In this document: positions 10,265 to 21,039 of the stretch, piece by piece
Layout: each line of letters opens with the position of its first letter
How positions within the stretch are numbered: the first letter of the stretch is position 1
From: Thermoplasmata archaeon
GTDB lineage: Archaea > Thermoplasmatota > Thermoplasmata > Thermoplasmatales > Thermoplasmataceae
Assembly: GCA_015520045.1 (NCBI GenBank)
Contig: WAQW01000003.1
Location: forward strand, 42,101 to 106,100
Direction: 5' to 3'
Length of the DNA: 64,000 nt
The notes under the pieces: model-generated
Told to the model about the DNA's origin: nothing
Seen by the model: the letters and a program-made list of their open reading frames with translations, nothing else
Databases searched by the model: none
Translations under genes and position numbers: made by a program

Positions 10265-10924
10265 ATGATCATAATGTCCTATCTAAGGATCTCAATATCT
10301 CCGGAACTGGATATCAGAGACCTTATAGAACTTATCAGGGAGCTTCACGAATCCTTCGAGATCATTCGTATTTTGGTTTCTGATGGGTTTACACTCGATA
10401 TAAGAGTCTTGAAAAAAGAGAGATATATAGCATTTCAAAGGGTTCTCAACCCTCACCAGCTTGGAAAGATCCTCATGGATACGGGAAGGGAGCCCCACAT
10501 AATAATCCTCAGATCTGAGATAGTAGATTCTTGGGATATCATAGATGTCCAGGCGCTCTATGACATATTGAGAATCAAAAGTTATGGATCATACTGCCAG
10601 GTATATCTCAACATCGTGGGAGAGGGAGGTGTTTTTGAACAGTATCTTGGTGGGACCATAAACAGAATACAAAGGAGAATGGAGGTGAGTAAAGTGGGAA
10701 GAACGGTACCAACAGTCAGGCAGGCCATAGATGATATGGTATCCAAATACAGAAAACTGGGAGAGCTTATGGGCGCTTCTGATAGAGAATTGCTCGAGAG
10801 CCTCCTGATTAGTGGAAAAAGACATTCTACCGATATAGCACTCTCCGGTGTGGATTACGAGACAGGATTCATCCTGTCAATAATGTTCGAGATGATGAAA
10901 ATAATAAAAAACAATAACAGGTGA
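10265..10924 (+). CDS. uncharacterised protein translationally coupled to a B-family polymerase
   Basis: 219-aa ORF whose stop overlaps the GTG start of the next ORF (GTGA); no family recognised. Confidence 0.7.
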   Translation: MIIMSYLRISISPELDIRDLIELIRELHESFEIIRILVSDGFTLDIRVLKKERYIAFQRVLNPHQLGKILMDTGREPHIIILRSEIVDSWDIIDVQALYDILRIKSYGSYCQVYLNIVGEGGVFEQYLGGTINRIQRRMEVSKVGRTVPTVRQAIDDMVSKYRKLGELMGASDRELLESLLISGKRHSTDIALSGVDYETGFILSIMFEMMKIIKNNNR

Positions 10925-12969
10925 GTTTTTTGCAAAAGGATGGGAGGATACTGATCAATGCAACGGGTGTGGATACCGTTAAATTGTGGTTCTTTCGATA
11001 TGGAAAGATTGAATACGAACATCACAGAAACCACACCTGGATCTTTGTGACAGGTACAGACTTTGATATAGATTTCCTCGAATCACAGCTAGATCTCGTA
11101 TCCGATATTCATCTTGAGAGATCGATAATGCATGATATTTATGGGCAGAGGAAGGGATTGAAGATCCACCTCAGACCATCGAGAATAAGAGATATGATCC
11201 ACGCTGTGAACACGATCGGTTTTGGGAGGAAATTTCAGATGTACAATTCAGGCATAGATCCGATCCTCAGGTACATCTCCACGAATGATCTTGAATTCTT
11301 CAGCATAGACAACCTCAGGGATCTTGAGCCAGAGATCCAGTCGATTAAGGTGGTACCTCTCATTCACGGAAACAGGGTAGATGGCTTCACACTCAATGGA
11401 ACACGGTATCCCCTAAATTACGATTCTCTCTCCACTCTTAAGAACCAAATGGAGGAGAGCCATATCATTATATGCAGCAATGAACAAGGTGGTTTCCGGA
11501 AGATCCTAGAAGCCGGAAGTACATATGGCATAGCTTTTCCACCATACAGGGAAACGCCTGGCAGAGCTTATGTGAGTTATAACCATGTCATGTATAGTGA
11601 AGCTTCATTAAAAATTTGGGGAAAAATATGCATACCCATTACCTCTTTTATATACTCAGAGGCTGGTATGTATGGCGTTTATCAGGTCTCGCGGATATCA
11701 TCTCTTCCGCCGGAAACGGTTGCGAAGATAACCCCGGGAACAGCTGTATCGGCACTCGAGATATCTCATGCACTGAAGAACAATATTCTGATACCGCACC
11801 ACAAACGAGATTATGAGGGTGAAAAATCTATTGGAGAGCTGTTTGAACTTGACCGGGGAGGGCTCGTCTTGCAACCCGCCCCGGGCATCTACGAGAATGT
11901 GTATGAACTGGATTTCTCCTCGATGTATCCCAGCATTATAGTGAGGTACAATCTATCCCCGGAAACCTTATCAAAGGTACATGGGAAGAAAATACCGGGA
12001 ACTCCTTATTTTGTGCTCACAGTGAGAAGAGGATTCTTACCGGAATCTCTCTCAGAGCTTTTGGGCATGAGACTATTTTACAAACATATAAGAGCGGAAC
12101 ACCCAGCGTATGAGGCAAGAAACATTGCGTTGAAATGGTTACTGCTGACCTCTTTCGGGTATACAGGATACAAAAATGCTAAATTCGGTAAAATAGAAAT
12201 CCACGAAGCCATAACTTCTATCGGCAGATGGGCACTCTCAAAATCCATCAAAATGGCACAGGATCGCGGTTTTAAGGTGATCCATGGAATTGTTGATTCC
12301 CTATGGTTGCAGGGTGATGGTGATGTTGCCTCTCTCGTAAGGGACATAGAGAAGGAGACATCCCTTGAAATAACCGTTGAGGGGCATTACCGGTGGGTAA
12401 TTTTCTTTCCCACGATGGATGGTCTCGGAGCTACCAACAGATATGTGGGGCTGAAAGATGATCGAACGTACAAAGTCAGAGGCATAGAGCTGAGAAGATC
12501 AGATATACCACCCATAGCGAAGAGATTTCAGATAGAAGCGCTCGAACTGTTGAAAACCTGTAACACATCGGAAGAGATACTCAGAAAAAAGATGGGCATT
12601 GAGAGGTTAAAGGATCGATATCTAAAAAAACTGCTGAGACCGGATCCTGAAGACCTGTACGTGAAATTAAAGGTTTCCAAAAGGCTCTCAGATTACAGGG
12701 TGAACAATCTCCAGAGAAGGACGCTCCTGGAATTCAGAAGGAAGGGTGTTGAACTTCAACCCGGGCAGTCCGTTAGCGTTGTTGTAAAACCAGAGGGGAT
12801 GGAAAAAATCACAGATGATCACGATGATGGGTTCAACAGAGAGTATTACAGGCGCATTCTCAGAAGAGCGTTCAAGATGTTTGACTTCATCTTTTCTCTG
12901 GACAGAACTGTCAAAGATCTCAGCTCATACGATCAAGAACTTCCTCAACCTTCTTCTCAAGAACCCTGA
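10921..12969 (+). CDS. family B DNA polymerase, PolB2-like
   Basis: Motif A ELDFSSMYPSIIVRYNLSPET; motif B-like KWLLLTSFGYTGYKNAKFG; motif C-like HGIVDSLWL (canonical YGDTDS). Confidence 0.85.
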   Translation: MSFLQKDGRILINATGVDTVKLWFFRYGKIEYEHHRNHTWIFVTGTDFDIDFLESQLDLVSDIHLERSIMHDIYGQRKGLKIHLRPSRIRDMIHAVNTIGFGRKFQMYNSGIDPILRYISTNDLEFFSIDNLRDLEPEIQSIKVVPLIHGNRVDGFTLNGTRYPLNYDSLSTLKNQMEESHIIICSNEQGGFRKILEAGSTYGIAFPPYRETPGRAYVSYNHVMYSEASLKIWGKICIPITSFIYSEAGMYGVYQVSRISSLPPETVAKITPGTAVSALEISHALKNNILIPHHKRDYEGEKSIGELFELDRGGLVLQPAPGIYENVYELDFSSMYPSIIVRYNLSPETLSKVHGKKIPGTPYFVLTVRRGFLPESLSELLGMRLFYKHIRAEHPAYEARNIALKWLLLTSFGYTGYKNAKFGKIEIHEAITSIGRWALSKSIKMAQDRGFKVIHGIVDSLWLQGDGDVASLVRDIEKETSLEITVEGHYRWVIFFPTMDGLGATNRYVGLKDDRTYKVRGIELRRSDIPPIAKRFQIEALELLKTCNTSEEILRKKMGIERLKDRYLKKLLRPDPEDLYVKLKVSKRLSDYRVNNLQRRTLLEFRRKGVELQPGQSVSVVVKPEGMEKITDDHDDGFNREYYRRILRRAFKMFDFIFSLDRTVKDLSSYDQELPQPSSQEP

Positions 12970-14035
12970 CAGGGGTATCGTTTATCATTATACTCTTGGA
13001 TACCCCTTTCCTACTACCATGACCCTCAATGACGCTCTCTATCATTCCCAAATCTTCCAGTTTGCGTACTATCCGGTAGATCATCGACATGGTGGGACTC
13101 CGTCTAAGCCTGCTCTCCATGAGGATCTCCGTGTTCATAACGATACAGGGAATGTCTGTCTTTGTGAACCTGTACAGGCATCTGCAGGTGGCGAGAAGAA
13201 CTATCAGCTCCTCCTCACTAAGCTGTACCAACTTACTCTCCGTGATGTAGGGGTTTATCAGGGCGTTAGCGGCTCTCACATCATCACTCCCTATTATACC
13301 AGAAGAAACGTAATCAGCGATATACGAGGATTTCTGGAGAAGCTCGATTGCCAATCTCGCACTCCCATACTGAGACGATACCTTGGCGATCATTCTCAGG
13401 ATCTCAGGGCTGTATGTTCCATCATAGAGGGCATCCCTGGCTCTCCTCATTATGATTCCATAAAGTTCACTGAATGAATACCTGGAGAATCTCAAGGTTG
13501 AAATTGGGAGCGGTGAGATCTTTCGAGAACCCCTCAGAAATGTACCGGGATCATCCACGGAAATGAGCACGGTGGACAGTGTCAGATTGTACGCCTCGGA
13601 GGATCGGAGAAGCATCTGCAGCCCGGCCAGATCATTTCTGAGCAGGTTTGATGCTTCATCTATTATCAGAAGGATGTTCATTCCCTTCTGCTTCTGCCAG
13701 TTCGATATCTGCCGAAAAATCTCTGTTGTCGATGGCCTCGCAACACCGGAATTTCTGAGCTTTAACATAACGTCTGCCAGTATGGATCTTGTGGTGGGGT
13801 GTGAAAGAGCGTTAAAATAGAAAGATCTGAATTCCGTGTGATTCAGTAAGGTGAATTTTGACGTTGTCGTTTTACCGACCCCGGGAGAGCCGTAAATAAA
13901 CAGTGTGGTGGATATTCCATCTCTGAGAGGTTTCACAACGAGCTCTTCAAGCCTCTGAATCTCCCTCTCCCGGAAGGGTAGTTCCGAGGGTATATAGACC
14001 GGATCGAGAACCTCGGCGTTTTTAATGATAGTCAT
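12920..14035 (-). CDS. Orc1/Cdc6 family AAA+ protein (paralog 1)
   Basis: IPSELPFREREIQRLEELVVKPL; IYGSPGVGKTTTSKF; LLIIDEASNLL; C-terminal winged-helix-like region. Confidence 0.85.
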   Translation of the reverse strand: MTIIKNAEVLDPVYIPSELPFREREIQRLEELVVKPLRDGISTTLFIYGSPGVGKTTTSKFTLLNHTEFRSFYFNALSHPTTRSILADVMLKLRNSGVARPSTTEIFRQISNWQKQKGMNILLIIDEASNLLRNDLAGLQMLLRSSEAYNLTLSTVLISVDDPGTFLRGSRKISPLPISTLRFSRYSFSELYGIIMRRARDALYDGTYSPEILRMIAKVSSQYGSARLAIELLQKSSYIADYVSSGIIGSDDVRAANALINPYITESKLVQLSEEELIVLLATCRCLYRFTKTDIPCIVMNTEILMESRLRRSPTMSMIYRIVRKLEDLGMIESVIEGHGSRKGVSKSIMINDTPVRVLEKKVEEVLDRMS

Positions 14036-14258
14036 CCTGCTCGTTCAGTTATTGAAATGAGCATATAAGAATCACACATTGCCATTCAATTGCAAACTTT
14101 ATTCAGAGTCAGCCTATTTTCCCCTTGCTTTCTAAGAGCCATACAGGTCACGTTGCGAATGAACCATCTTTACACGCCGGTGATCACACTCAAAAAATGG
14201 CAGGAAATTCACGCCGGGAAAGATCAGCAGGGTATTATTTATACGTGCAAATAATGAC

Positions 14259-14891
14259 ATGATTGATATGGATATTGGTTCTGGACGAAAAATAGTGGTA
14301 ATGGCATCCGGTCGAGGAACCACCTTCGAGGCCATCGCACGGGCAACCTTAAGCGGTAAAATAAATGCGGAAATCGGTGCACTCATATGCAACAACCCGA
14401 CTGCCGGAGCGATCGATATTGCCAAAAATCTCGGAATTAGATATCATATTATTCCTCGCGGCGGAAAGAGAATGAATCAGAAGCTGGAAAAGTTGCTAGA
14501 TCAGCTATCACCAGATCTCGTGGTTCTGGCAGGTTTCCTTAAGATTATTCCTCCGCACATAATAGAAAGATACAGAGAAAAGATCATAAACACACACCCA
14601 TCTCTCCTTCCATGTTTTGGTGGCATGGGATTCTACGGAATAAAGGTGCATGAAAGCGTGATTGCCAGTGGAGCGAAATTCAGCGGTTGTACCGTTCACT
14701 TTGTTTCTGATGACGTGGATGGTGGACCGATCATCTCCCAGGAGGTAGTACCGGTATCGGGCAACGATGATGCTCAGAGCCTGGAGAGGAAGGTGCATGA
14801 AAAGGAACTGGATCTCATAGTTCGCACGATAAGGGACCTTCTTGGAAGGAAATACAGGATCGTTGGCAAAAGAGTCATATTCTATCAGTAG
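14259..14891 (+). CDS. purN: phosphoribosylglycinamide formyltransferase
   Basis: VVMASGRGTTFEAI; LAGFLKIIPPHIIERYREKIINTHPSLLPCFGG; SGCTVHFVSDDVDGGPII. Confidence 0.93.
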   Translation: MIDMDIGSGRKIVVMASGRGTTFEAIARATLSGKINAEIGALICNNPTAGAIDIAKNLGIRYHIIPRGGKRMNQKLEKLLDQLSPDLVVLAGFLKIIPPHIIERYREKIINTHPSLLPCFGGMGFYGIKVHESVIASGAKFSGCTVHFVSDDVDGGPIISQEVVPVSGNDDAQSLERKVHEKELDLIVRTIRDLLGRKYRIVGKRVIFYQ

Positions 14892-15825
14892 GGCTACGCA
14901 CATCCACAGTATGTCCACGGTAAGAATAACGGATTAGAAGTATAATACCGGCAACGCCTGTCACGAACATAATAAGGTAAAAAGGAATAAGCAGTGGAAA
15001 CGAAGCTCTGTATACTTCAAAGAGGCCTGATGGGCCATTCATTAACCAGTGCATTAGTATATCAAGGTATGGCCCAAATTTGAGATATGCGAAACCGAGA
15101 GCTATACCGGCGATCGCGACGGGAAGTATTTTCCCGAGATCCCAGACTCCAAAATAGACATGTGCATATGCCCATATTGCACTCGTGATAATCACCAGTA
15201 TCAGATCCCATCGATTTAGCTTCAGCCCATACCTCTCCCGGTAAAAACCTGGAGCAAAGAACGATAGCGCGGAATCCCTCAGATTTCCCGTTTTCATATA
15301 GATCATGAGGAAAATAAATATTCCCAGAGGAAGGATTCTGAAACCGAATTCCTCCACGAAAGGAGCATATATAAGGGAGTTGTATAACATATAGGGGTTA
15401 GTTCTCAGGAGTTTTTCCAGGGGAGCCCCTCCCAGGCTAACACCGAAGGCCTGCTCGATTAAAACGGACACAATACTTAGGAGGAAGATTGCCGGCGTGA
15501 CGACTGCAAAGTATCCGGCTGGGGAGTCGATGAGCCTCTTTTTCTGTGTGGTGGATTTGAAGAACAGTACTGTAAACAGTCCGAAATACAGGATAACCAT
15601 GATCTCCGTTAAGATCAGCACCGGAACATTTCCCAATGTTACGGGCAAAATCATAATGAAGAGGTAAACAGGAACAGAAAGAGAATAATATCGTATGTTT
15701 CCGGCGTTAAAGAGATAAAACAGGGATGCCACAAAAACTGCAAAAGATATGGAAACCATGCCTAGAGCGTACAGACTGGATATTCTGAATCCAACATGAT
15801 CATCGCCGGGTGGTGTGTCGACCAT
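14875..15825 (-). CDS. CPBP-family intramembrane metalloprotease (CAAX protease/Abi)
   Basis: APFVEEFGFRILPLG (EExxxR), WAYAHVYFG, LMHWLMNG. Confidence 0.75.
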   Translation of the reverse strand: MVDTPPGDDHVGFRISSLYALGMVSISFAVFVASLFYLFNAGNIRYYSLSVPVYLFIMILPVTLGNVPVLILTEIMVILYFGLFTVLFFKSTTQKKRLIDSPAGYFAVVTPAIFLLSIVSVLIEQAFGVSLGGAPLEKLLRTNPYMLYNSLIYAPFVEEFGFRILPLGIFIFLMIYMKTGNLRDSALSFFAPGFYRERYGLKLNRWDLILVIITSAIWAYAHVYFGVWDLGKILPVAIAGIALGFAYLKFGPYLDILMHWLMNGPSGLFEVYRASFPLLIPFYLIMFVTGVAGIILLIRYSYRGHTVDVRSPTDRI

Positions 15826-16162
15826 AAATTCATAGTGATTATATTTTAATCATATAAATAATGTTGTTTTTCCTTATGGAACCAACACCACTGGATTAAG
15901 CCTCCCCGGGCAAGCTTTAATGATACTGTTAAGACCGACGGTAGAAGAGATCAGGATATTGAAAAATGGATACCAGCACCTGATGCTGGAAGATCCTGAA
16001 TCTGATCATGGAAAAATAATCTGTTTCTTTTTAAAATAAGCATAAAATTAATCTAAAAATGATGGAGATATCTGAGATAAATTGTTCAACTTATCTACAC
16101 ATCATTTTTTGTATGATTCCCAATCCGTAAGAGAACATGAAAATTAGTAGGGTAGAATAATC

Positions 16163-16570
16163 TCAGGACAGATCTACAGCAAATTTATAGCCATACTGGA
16201 TTATTCCCCCGGGCCCATCCTCGTGGATTCTCCTGAACACACTGTGCACTCTTTTACCGATCTCGATCTGGTCAAGTGGAGTGTCAACAATCTGTGCTGT
16301 GATGGTTGGACCCTCATCCAGATCTATCAGGGCGAGTACATACGGTCTCTGCCTCTTGAATGCCCTTGGAGAATCATGAACCACAGTGAAGCTGGATATT
16401 GTTCCCTTTCCGCTGAGTTCCACCTCTCGCATCTTTCCTATTGAGTCTCTGTGGCAAATCGGGCAGACGTCTCTCGGTGGAAAGAATATTCTCTTGCAGT
16501 TCCCACACTCATGCGCCACAAGCCTGTACCTGTGATCCGATTCTCTCCAGATACGTGATAATTCTCCCAT
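16163..16570 (-). CDS. DUF35 Zn-ribbon/OB-fold protein (acyl-CoA associated)
   Basis: CGNCKRIFFPPRDVCPIC; next to thiolase and HMG-CoA synthase. Confidence 0.88.
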   Translation of the reverse strand: MGELSRIWRESDHRYRLVAHECGNCKRIFFPPRDVCPICHRDSIGKMREVELSGKGTISSFTVVHDSPRAFKRQRPYVLALIDLDEGPTITAQIVDTPLDQIEIGKRVHSVFRRIHEDGPGGIIQYGYKFAVDLS

Positions 16571-17746
16571 TTAAGCACCTCCCAGTATGTGAACTATGGA
16601 AGTGGATCCACTTCCACCCATGTTATGCAGCATAGCATACTCCAGACCCTTGATCTGCCTTTCACCGGCTCTGTTCTTGAACTGAAGGTAGGCCTCAACG
16701 GCCTGACCAACGCCTGTCGCACCAAAGGGATTGCCCTTTGCCTTCAATCCTCCAGAGGGATTCACGGGAATGCGCCCATCGAGCTTGATATCCGCTTCAA
16801 CGAGATCTTTGGCCTTTCCCTTCTCCGCAAAACCGAGATCCTCGAGAGCGATCAGACCGTAGATGCTGTAGGAATTGTGCAGTTCAACCATCCCTATCTG
16901 ATCATTTCTGATGCCAGCCTTCTCAAGAGCCTTACGTGCGGCGATCACTGTGGAATCCAACCTATAAATACTTTCTCTGCTGTGCAGTGCAAGAAAATCC
17001 TGAGCAATGGATGATGCTATTATCCTCACACCATCGATCTTGTTTTTTTTCACAAATTCCTCAGACGCCAGCAACAGTGCTGCAGCCCCGTCGCCAATGG
17101 GACTGCAATCCATTATATTAAGTGGTTCAGCCACCGGTAAAGAATTCAGGGCGGTCTCCACAGATATACGATTTCTGAACTGAGCATCTGGATTCTTTGA
17201 AGCATTCTCGTGATCGTTCACTGAAATTCTGGCCAGAACCTCCTTGGAGACGTTAAAATCTTTCATGTATTTTCTTGCAGTCAGAGCGGCAACTGCAGCC
17301 GGTGTTGCACCGAAGAACGCTTCCCACTCACTGTCAAGCAGGGTGCTCGTTTTATCCAGAATCTCAGATCCATAGATGTCAGTGAGTTTTTCAACCCCTC
17401 CGATCATTGCAACGTTGTATTCTCCTGATCTGATGGATAGGTAAGCTTCCCTTATTGCTGCAGCTCCCGATGCCGTGGACGCTTCTACCCTCAGAGCCGG
17501 AATGTGATCAGCAGCTATGCCCGAAAAATCAGAGATGAGTGATCCTATATCGTTCTGATAACTGATACCGGCTCCCAGGGTGTTACTTCCATAGAGGATG
17601 TCAATATCTTTGGTGTACACACCTGCGTCCTCCACGGCCTTGAGGCCTGCCTCAACAGCAAGCTCCCTCAGTGATTTATCCCACAACTCTCCAAACTTTG
17701 TTTCTCCTGCCCCAATAATATACACATCATTCAAGGTTACCACCAA
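16571..17746 (-). CDS. thiolase-family acetyl-CoA acetyltransferase
   Basis: [41 protein letters not shown]. Confidence 0.9.
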   Translation of the reverse strand: MVVTLNDVYIIGAGETKFGELWDKSLRELAVEAGLKAVEDAGVYTKDIDILYGSNTLGAGISYQNDIGSLISDFSGIAADHIPALRVEASTASGAAAIREAYLSIRSGEYNVAMIGGVEKLTDIYGSEILDKTSTLLDSEWEAFFGATPAAVAALTARKYMKDFNVSKEVLARISVNDHENASKNPDAQFRNRISVETALNSLPVAEPLNIMDCSPIGDGAAALLLASEEFVKKNKIDGVRIIASSIAQDFLALHSRESIYRLDSTVIAARKALEKAGIRNDQIGMVELHNSYSIYGLIALEDLGFAEKGKAKDLVEADIKLDGRIPVNPSGGLKAKGNPFGATGVGQAVEAYLQFKNRAGERQIKGLEYAMLHNMGGSGSTSIVHILGGA

Positions 17747-18782
17747 ACACTATTTTCTTCTTAAATTTAGCATAGATGGAATAGTCTACATACTCAACAT
17801 TGTTGAGGAACTGTTTGATTGTGGATGCAGATTCTCTCTCCATATCATCTATGTGCTCCGTGACGGTTATATCGAATGCATCTGAACCGGCACCAGAGCC
17901 AAATGACACAGCGAGAATTCTATCACCCGGAGAAGCTTCATCAAGAACTGCCGAAAGGCCGGTCATCATTGATCCAGAATAGGTGTTTCCAATGTAAGGA
18001 GTCAACAGACCAGTTTTGAACTGTTCTTCTGTGAAACCGAGCTTTTTTGCGGCTCTTGATGGAAATTTACCGTTTGGTTGATGAAAAACAGCATACCTGT
18101 AATCCCCAGGCTCGGAGTTTGCCCGCTCCATGAGCAGTTTCGCTGCGCTCATTACATGCTTGAAATAGGCAGGTTCTCCCGTGAATCTTTCACCATGCGT
18201 GGGATAGGGTTGCCCCTCCCTTCTCCAGAAATCTGGTGTATCCGATGTCACCGAGAGAGTGTGGTTTATCTCCGCTATAACGTTGTCTTTTCCTATTATT
18301 ATGGCAGTTCCACCGGCAGAAGCTGAATACTCAAGGGCATCGCCCGGTGCTCCCTGCGAAGTATCAGATCCTATGGCCATCCCCAGTTTAATGTATCCTG
18401 CATCAACCATAGCCTTGGCGTTTTGTATCGCCGCAGTACCAGCCTTACAGGCAAATTCATAATCCGCAGAAAACAGAGAAAAATCGACGCCAAGAGCCGA
18501 AGCCACTATGGTGGCTGTCGGTTTGACCGCATACGGGTGAGATTCGGAACCGACGAATATAGCACCAATATCCTTTACATTTATACGACCTCTCTTAACA
18601 GCATTTCTGGCTGCCTCGACCGCAATGGTGGCAGTATCCTCATCAGGCGCCGGCACCGACTTGCTCAGAATATAAAGCCCCTTCTTTATATGCTCAGGAT
18701 TCTCACCCCATATTCTGGCGATCTCCTCCGGCTTGATCCGGTACTTTGGAATGTACGAACCATAACTAACTATCCCAGACAT
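17727..18782 (-). CDS. hydroxymethylglutaryl-CoA synthase
   Basis: [31 protein letters not shown]-type active site ([15 protein letters not shown]); FHQPNGKFP. Confidence 0.93.
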   Translation of the reverse strand: MSGIVSYGSYIPKYRIKPEEIARIWGENPEHIKKGLYILSKSVPAPDEDTATIAVEAARNAVKRGRINVKDIGAIFVGSESHPYAVKPTATIVASALGVDFSLFSADYEFACKAGTAAIQNAKAMVDAGYIKLGMAIGSDTSQGAPGDALEYSASAGGTAIIIGKDNVIAEINHTLSVTSDTPDFWRREGQPYPTHGERFTGEPAYFKHVMSAAKLLMERANSEPGDYRYAVFHQPNGKFPSRAAKKLGFTEEQFKTGLLTPYIGNTYSGSMMTGLSAVLDEASPGDRILAVSFGSGAGSDAFDITVTEHIDDMERESASTIKQFLNNVEYVDYSIYAKFKKKIVFGGNLE

Positions 18783-18863
18783 GTTTATCGTCGGGATAAC
18801 TGGTAAGTATATTTAATACTGACGAATAGAGAATCGCTAATTGACGAACTAAAAAGAAAGGAT

Positions 18864-19058
18864 CTAAAAATTGTAGTGACGTCCCTGCTCGCTCTCTTCA
18901 GATCCCATGGAAAGAGCAGAAACGATAATGGAGCTGGAAATCCAGATGACCGCTATCATGAGAAGAAGGGCATTGGGAGCTATCCACACCGCTATGATGA
19001 ATATCATAGCAGGAAGAAGATATTTGATAACTCCCCAGAAGTAGGCGTAGTAATCCAT
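18864..19058 (-). CDS. small two-TM protein, unknown
   Basis: 64-aa hydrophobic ORF directly downstream of L12. Confidence 0.45.
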   Translation of the reverse strand: MDYYAYFWGVIKYLLPAMIFIIAVWIAPNALLLMIAVIWISSSIIVSALSMGSEESEQGRHYNF

Positions 19059-19065
19059 ACTATGC

Positions 19066-19383
19066 TTATCCGAACAGTGAGCTCAGTCCCTCTATAGCGT
19101 CTTCTTCTGCGGCCTCTTCATTTTTTTCCTCTTCTTTGCTCTCAGCTTTTTCCGCAGGTTTCTCAGCTGGAGCCTGAGGAGCAGGCTGCGCAACCTGAGC
19201 ACTCGCAGCGTTCTTTAGAACCTCATCTATATTAACATCCTTCAGACTTGCCACGAGCGCCTTGAGCCTCGCTTCATCCGGTTTTATACCGGCTCCCTCA
19301 AGCACCTTTTTCAGCTTATCCTCATCTATTTCGCTTCCCGCGGAATGCAAAAGAAGCGCACCATATACGTATTCCATCTTCAT
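19066..19383 (-). CDS. rpl12: 50S ribosomal protein L12/P1
   Basis: [37 protein letters not shown]; Ala/Glu-rich hinge; GLSSLFG end. Confidence 0.95.
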   Translation of the reverse strand: MKMEYVYGALLLHSAGSEIDEDKLKKVLEGAGIKPDEARLKALVASLKDVNIDEVLKNAASAQVAQPAPQAPAEKPAEKAESKEEEKNEEAAEEDAIEGLSSLFG

Positions 19384-19394
19384 ACCTCCTTAAT

Positions 19395-20345
19395 CTATCC
19401 GAAGAGTTGCCCTAGGCTCGATTCTACATCGTCGGAATCGTTCTCCGTGGGCTCTTCCTCTTTCTCATCCATGCCACTTTCCCTGGTTTCTGACTTTTCA
19501 TCACCACCACCGATAGTGGCACTGAGTGTGAGTGCTTCCCTAATCGCTTTCAGTATAAATATTTGTATGTTGCTCTCATCGATGACACCAGAATTTAGTG
19601 CCAGAGCCTCAGCCTCTATTCTCCCCCTGACCAGAAGCTGCGGGAGAATCTCTGGCGTGAAGAACAGAGAATTCAGGGCAACACTCCTGGCGTGTGCATA
19701 CGCAGAGAGTACATCTACAAGAACCTTCTCCGGGGTTATGGACATTACACCCTTATCGAAGTATACTCCATCCATCAGAGAGCCCCGGGCTGTGAGACCT
19801 ACTGTGAATGGTTTAATGTTGAGTTTCTGAAGGATGGAAGCTTTTTCCTTTGAAATGACCTCTCCCTTTTTTACGAAGACACTCTCTTTCTTAATGGCAA
19901 TAGTCCCCTTCTCTATTCTTGCCTGAAGACCTGCCTTTTGAAACACCGATATCATGGGGCCCGGTGGAAATCCGGTATCCATGGGTTCTATGACAATATC
20001 GTCTGTGGCCGTCTCACCACCCCTGGGAGGAGTGGGCTGTTTGTTCGCTTCCAGAATGGCATAGAGATTGCTTGGTTCGAGATCTGTCGTGACCAGGGCA
20101 ATCTGGCCACCCATTATATCCTTGAGCTTCTCTCCTTTCTTTATGCTAGCGCCATCAAGAGCCTTCTCGAGAAGTGTGTTCTTCACAACCCTGATCTGTG
20201 CCTTGTCACGCAAGATCCTTCTCAGATTCTGGAAATTCCTGGCATCAAGACCTGCGAAATCAACAAGAGCGATGGTTCTGCTCGACTCCATCTGCTTCCT
20301 CAGAAGTTGTACTTCCTCAACCTTATTCTTGGACGGTTCTCTCAT
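19395..20345 (-). CDS. rpl10: 50S ribosomal protein L10/P0
   Basis: Sequence typical of archaeal P0, with C-terminal SSLGQLFG. Confidence 0.94.
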   Translation of the reverse strand: MREPSKNKVEEVQLLRKQMESSRTIALVDFAGLDARNFQNLRRILRDKAQIRVVKNTLLEKALDGASIKKGEKLKDIMGGQIALVTTDLEPSNLYAILEANKQPTPPRGGETATDDIVIEPMDTGFPPGPMISVFQKAGLQARIEKGTIAIKKESVFVKKGEVISKEKASILQKLNIKPFTVGLTARGSLMDGVYFDKGVMSITPEKVLVDVLSAYAHARSVALNSLFFTPEILPQLLVRGRIEAEALALNSGVIDESNIQIFILKAIREALTLSATIGGGDEKSETRESGMDEKEEEPTENDSDDVESSLGQLFG

Positions 20346-20995
20346 GATAGTGATTCACCCCTCAGCTTCACTGGCTTCCCCATTGTTGTCTTCACGTAAA
20401 CCGAAGAAATGTTGCCAGAACCTTTCTCGAGTCTCTCCATTACCCTCTTCAGAATTGCCATGATATTCTCTGCGAGTTCCCTGTTATCCATCTCTTTCGT
20501 TCCAACCGGAACATGAAAGGTAATCTTGTCTCTGGTACGTATTCTCACACTCTTACGCAGAGTGGATATCAATCCCTCAACATCCTGACCGGGTGTAAGG
20601 GGCTTTGGCATTTTTCCTCGAGGGCCGAGAACCTGACCAAGCCTGCGACCAACTATGGGCATCAAAGATGTATCTGCGATAAAATAATCAATCTGGTTGA
20701 CGATCTTCTTGAAGCTCTTCTTGTCATCACCGAATTTGTTCAGTTCCTCAGGACCAAAGACAAAATCCACCTTGTCCTTAACCTTGAATCTTGTCTCCTC
20801 CGATCCAATGACACAGACCTTGATGGGTTTTCCCCTGCCATGGGGGAGTGCGACCTCCTCGGTTATTCTATTCTTTGGATCAGACAGATCAACTTCTTTC
20901 AGATTGATGGCAAGCTCCATGCTTTCCAAAAACTTTCTCTCTTTCGATTCTTCTTTTGCGACCTTAACCGCTTCAACTATCAGATCTTCCTTCAT
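20342..20995 (-). CDS. rpl1: 50S ribosomal protein L1
   Basis: VGRRLGQVLGPRGKMPKPL. Confidence 0.95.
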   Translation of the reverse strand: MKEDLIVEAVKVAKEESKERKFLESMELAINLKEVDLSDPKNRITEEVALPHGRGKPIKVCVIGSEETRFKVKDKVDFVFGPEELNKFGDDKKSFKKIVNQIDYFIADTSLMPIVGRRLGQVLGPRGKMPKPLTPGQDVEGLISTLRKSVRIRTRDKITFHVPVGTKEMDNRELAENIMAILKRVMERLEKGSGNISSVYVKTTMGKPVKLRGESLS

Positions 20996-21039
20996 ACCAC
21001 ACCCCCGTAGTGATCACGAGTGTAACACTCTTCTACAGG

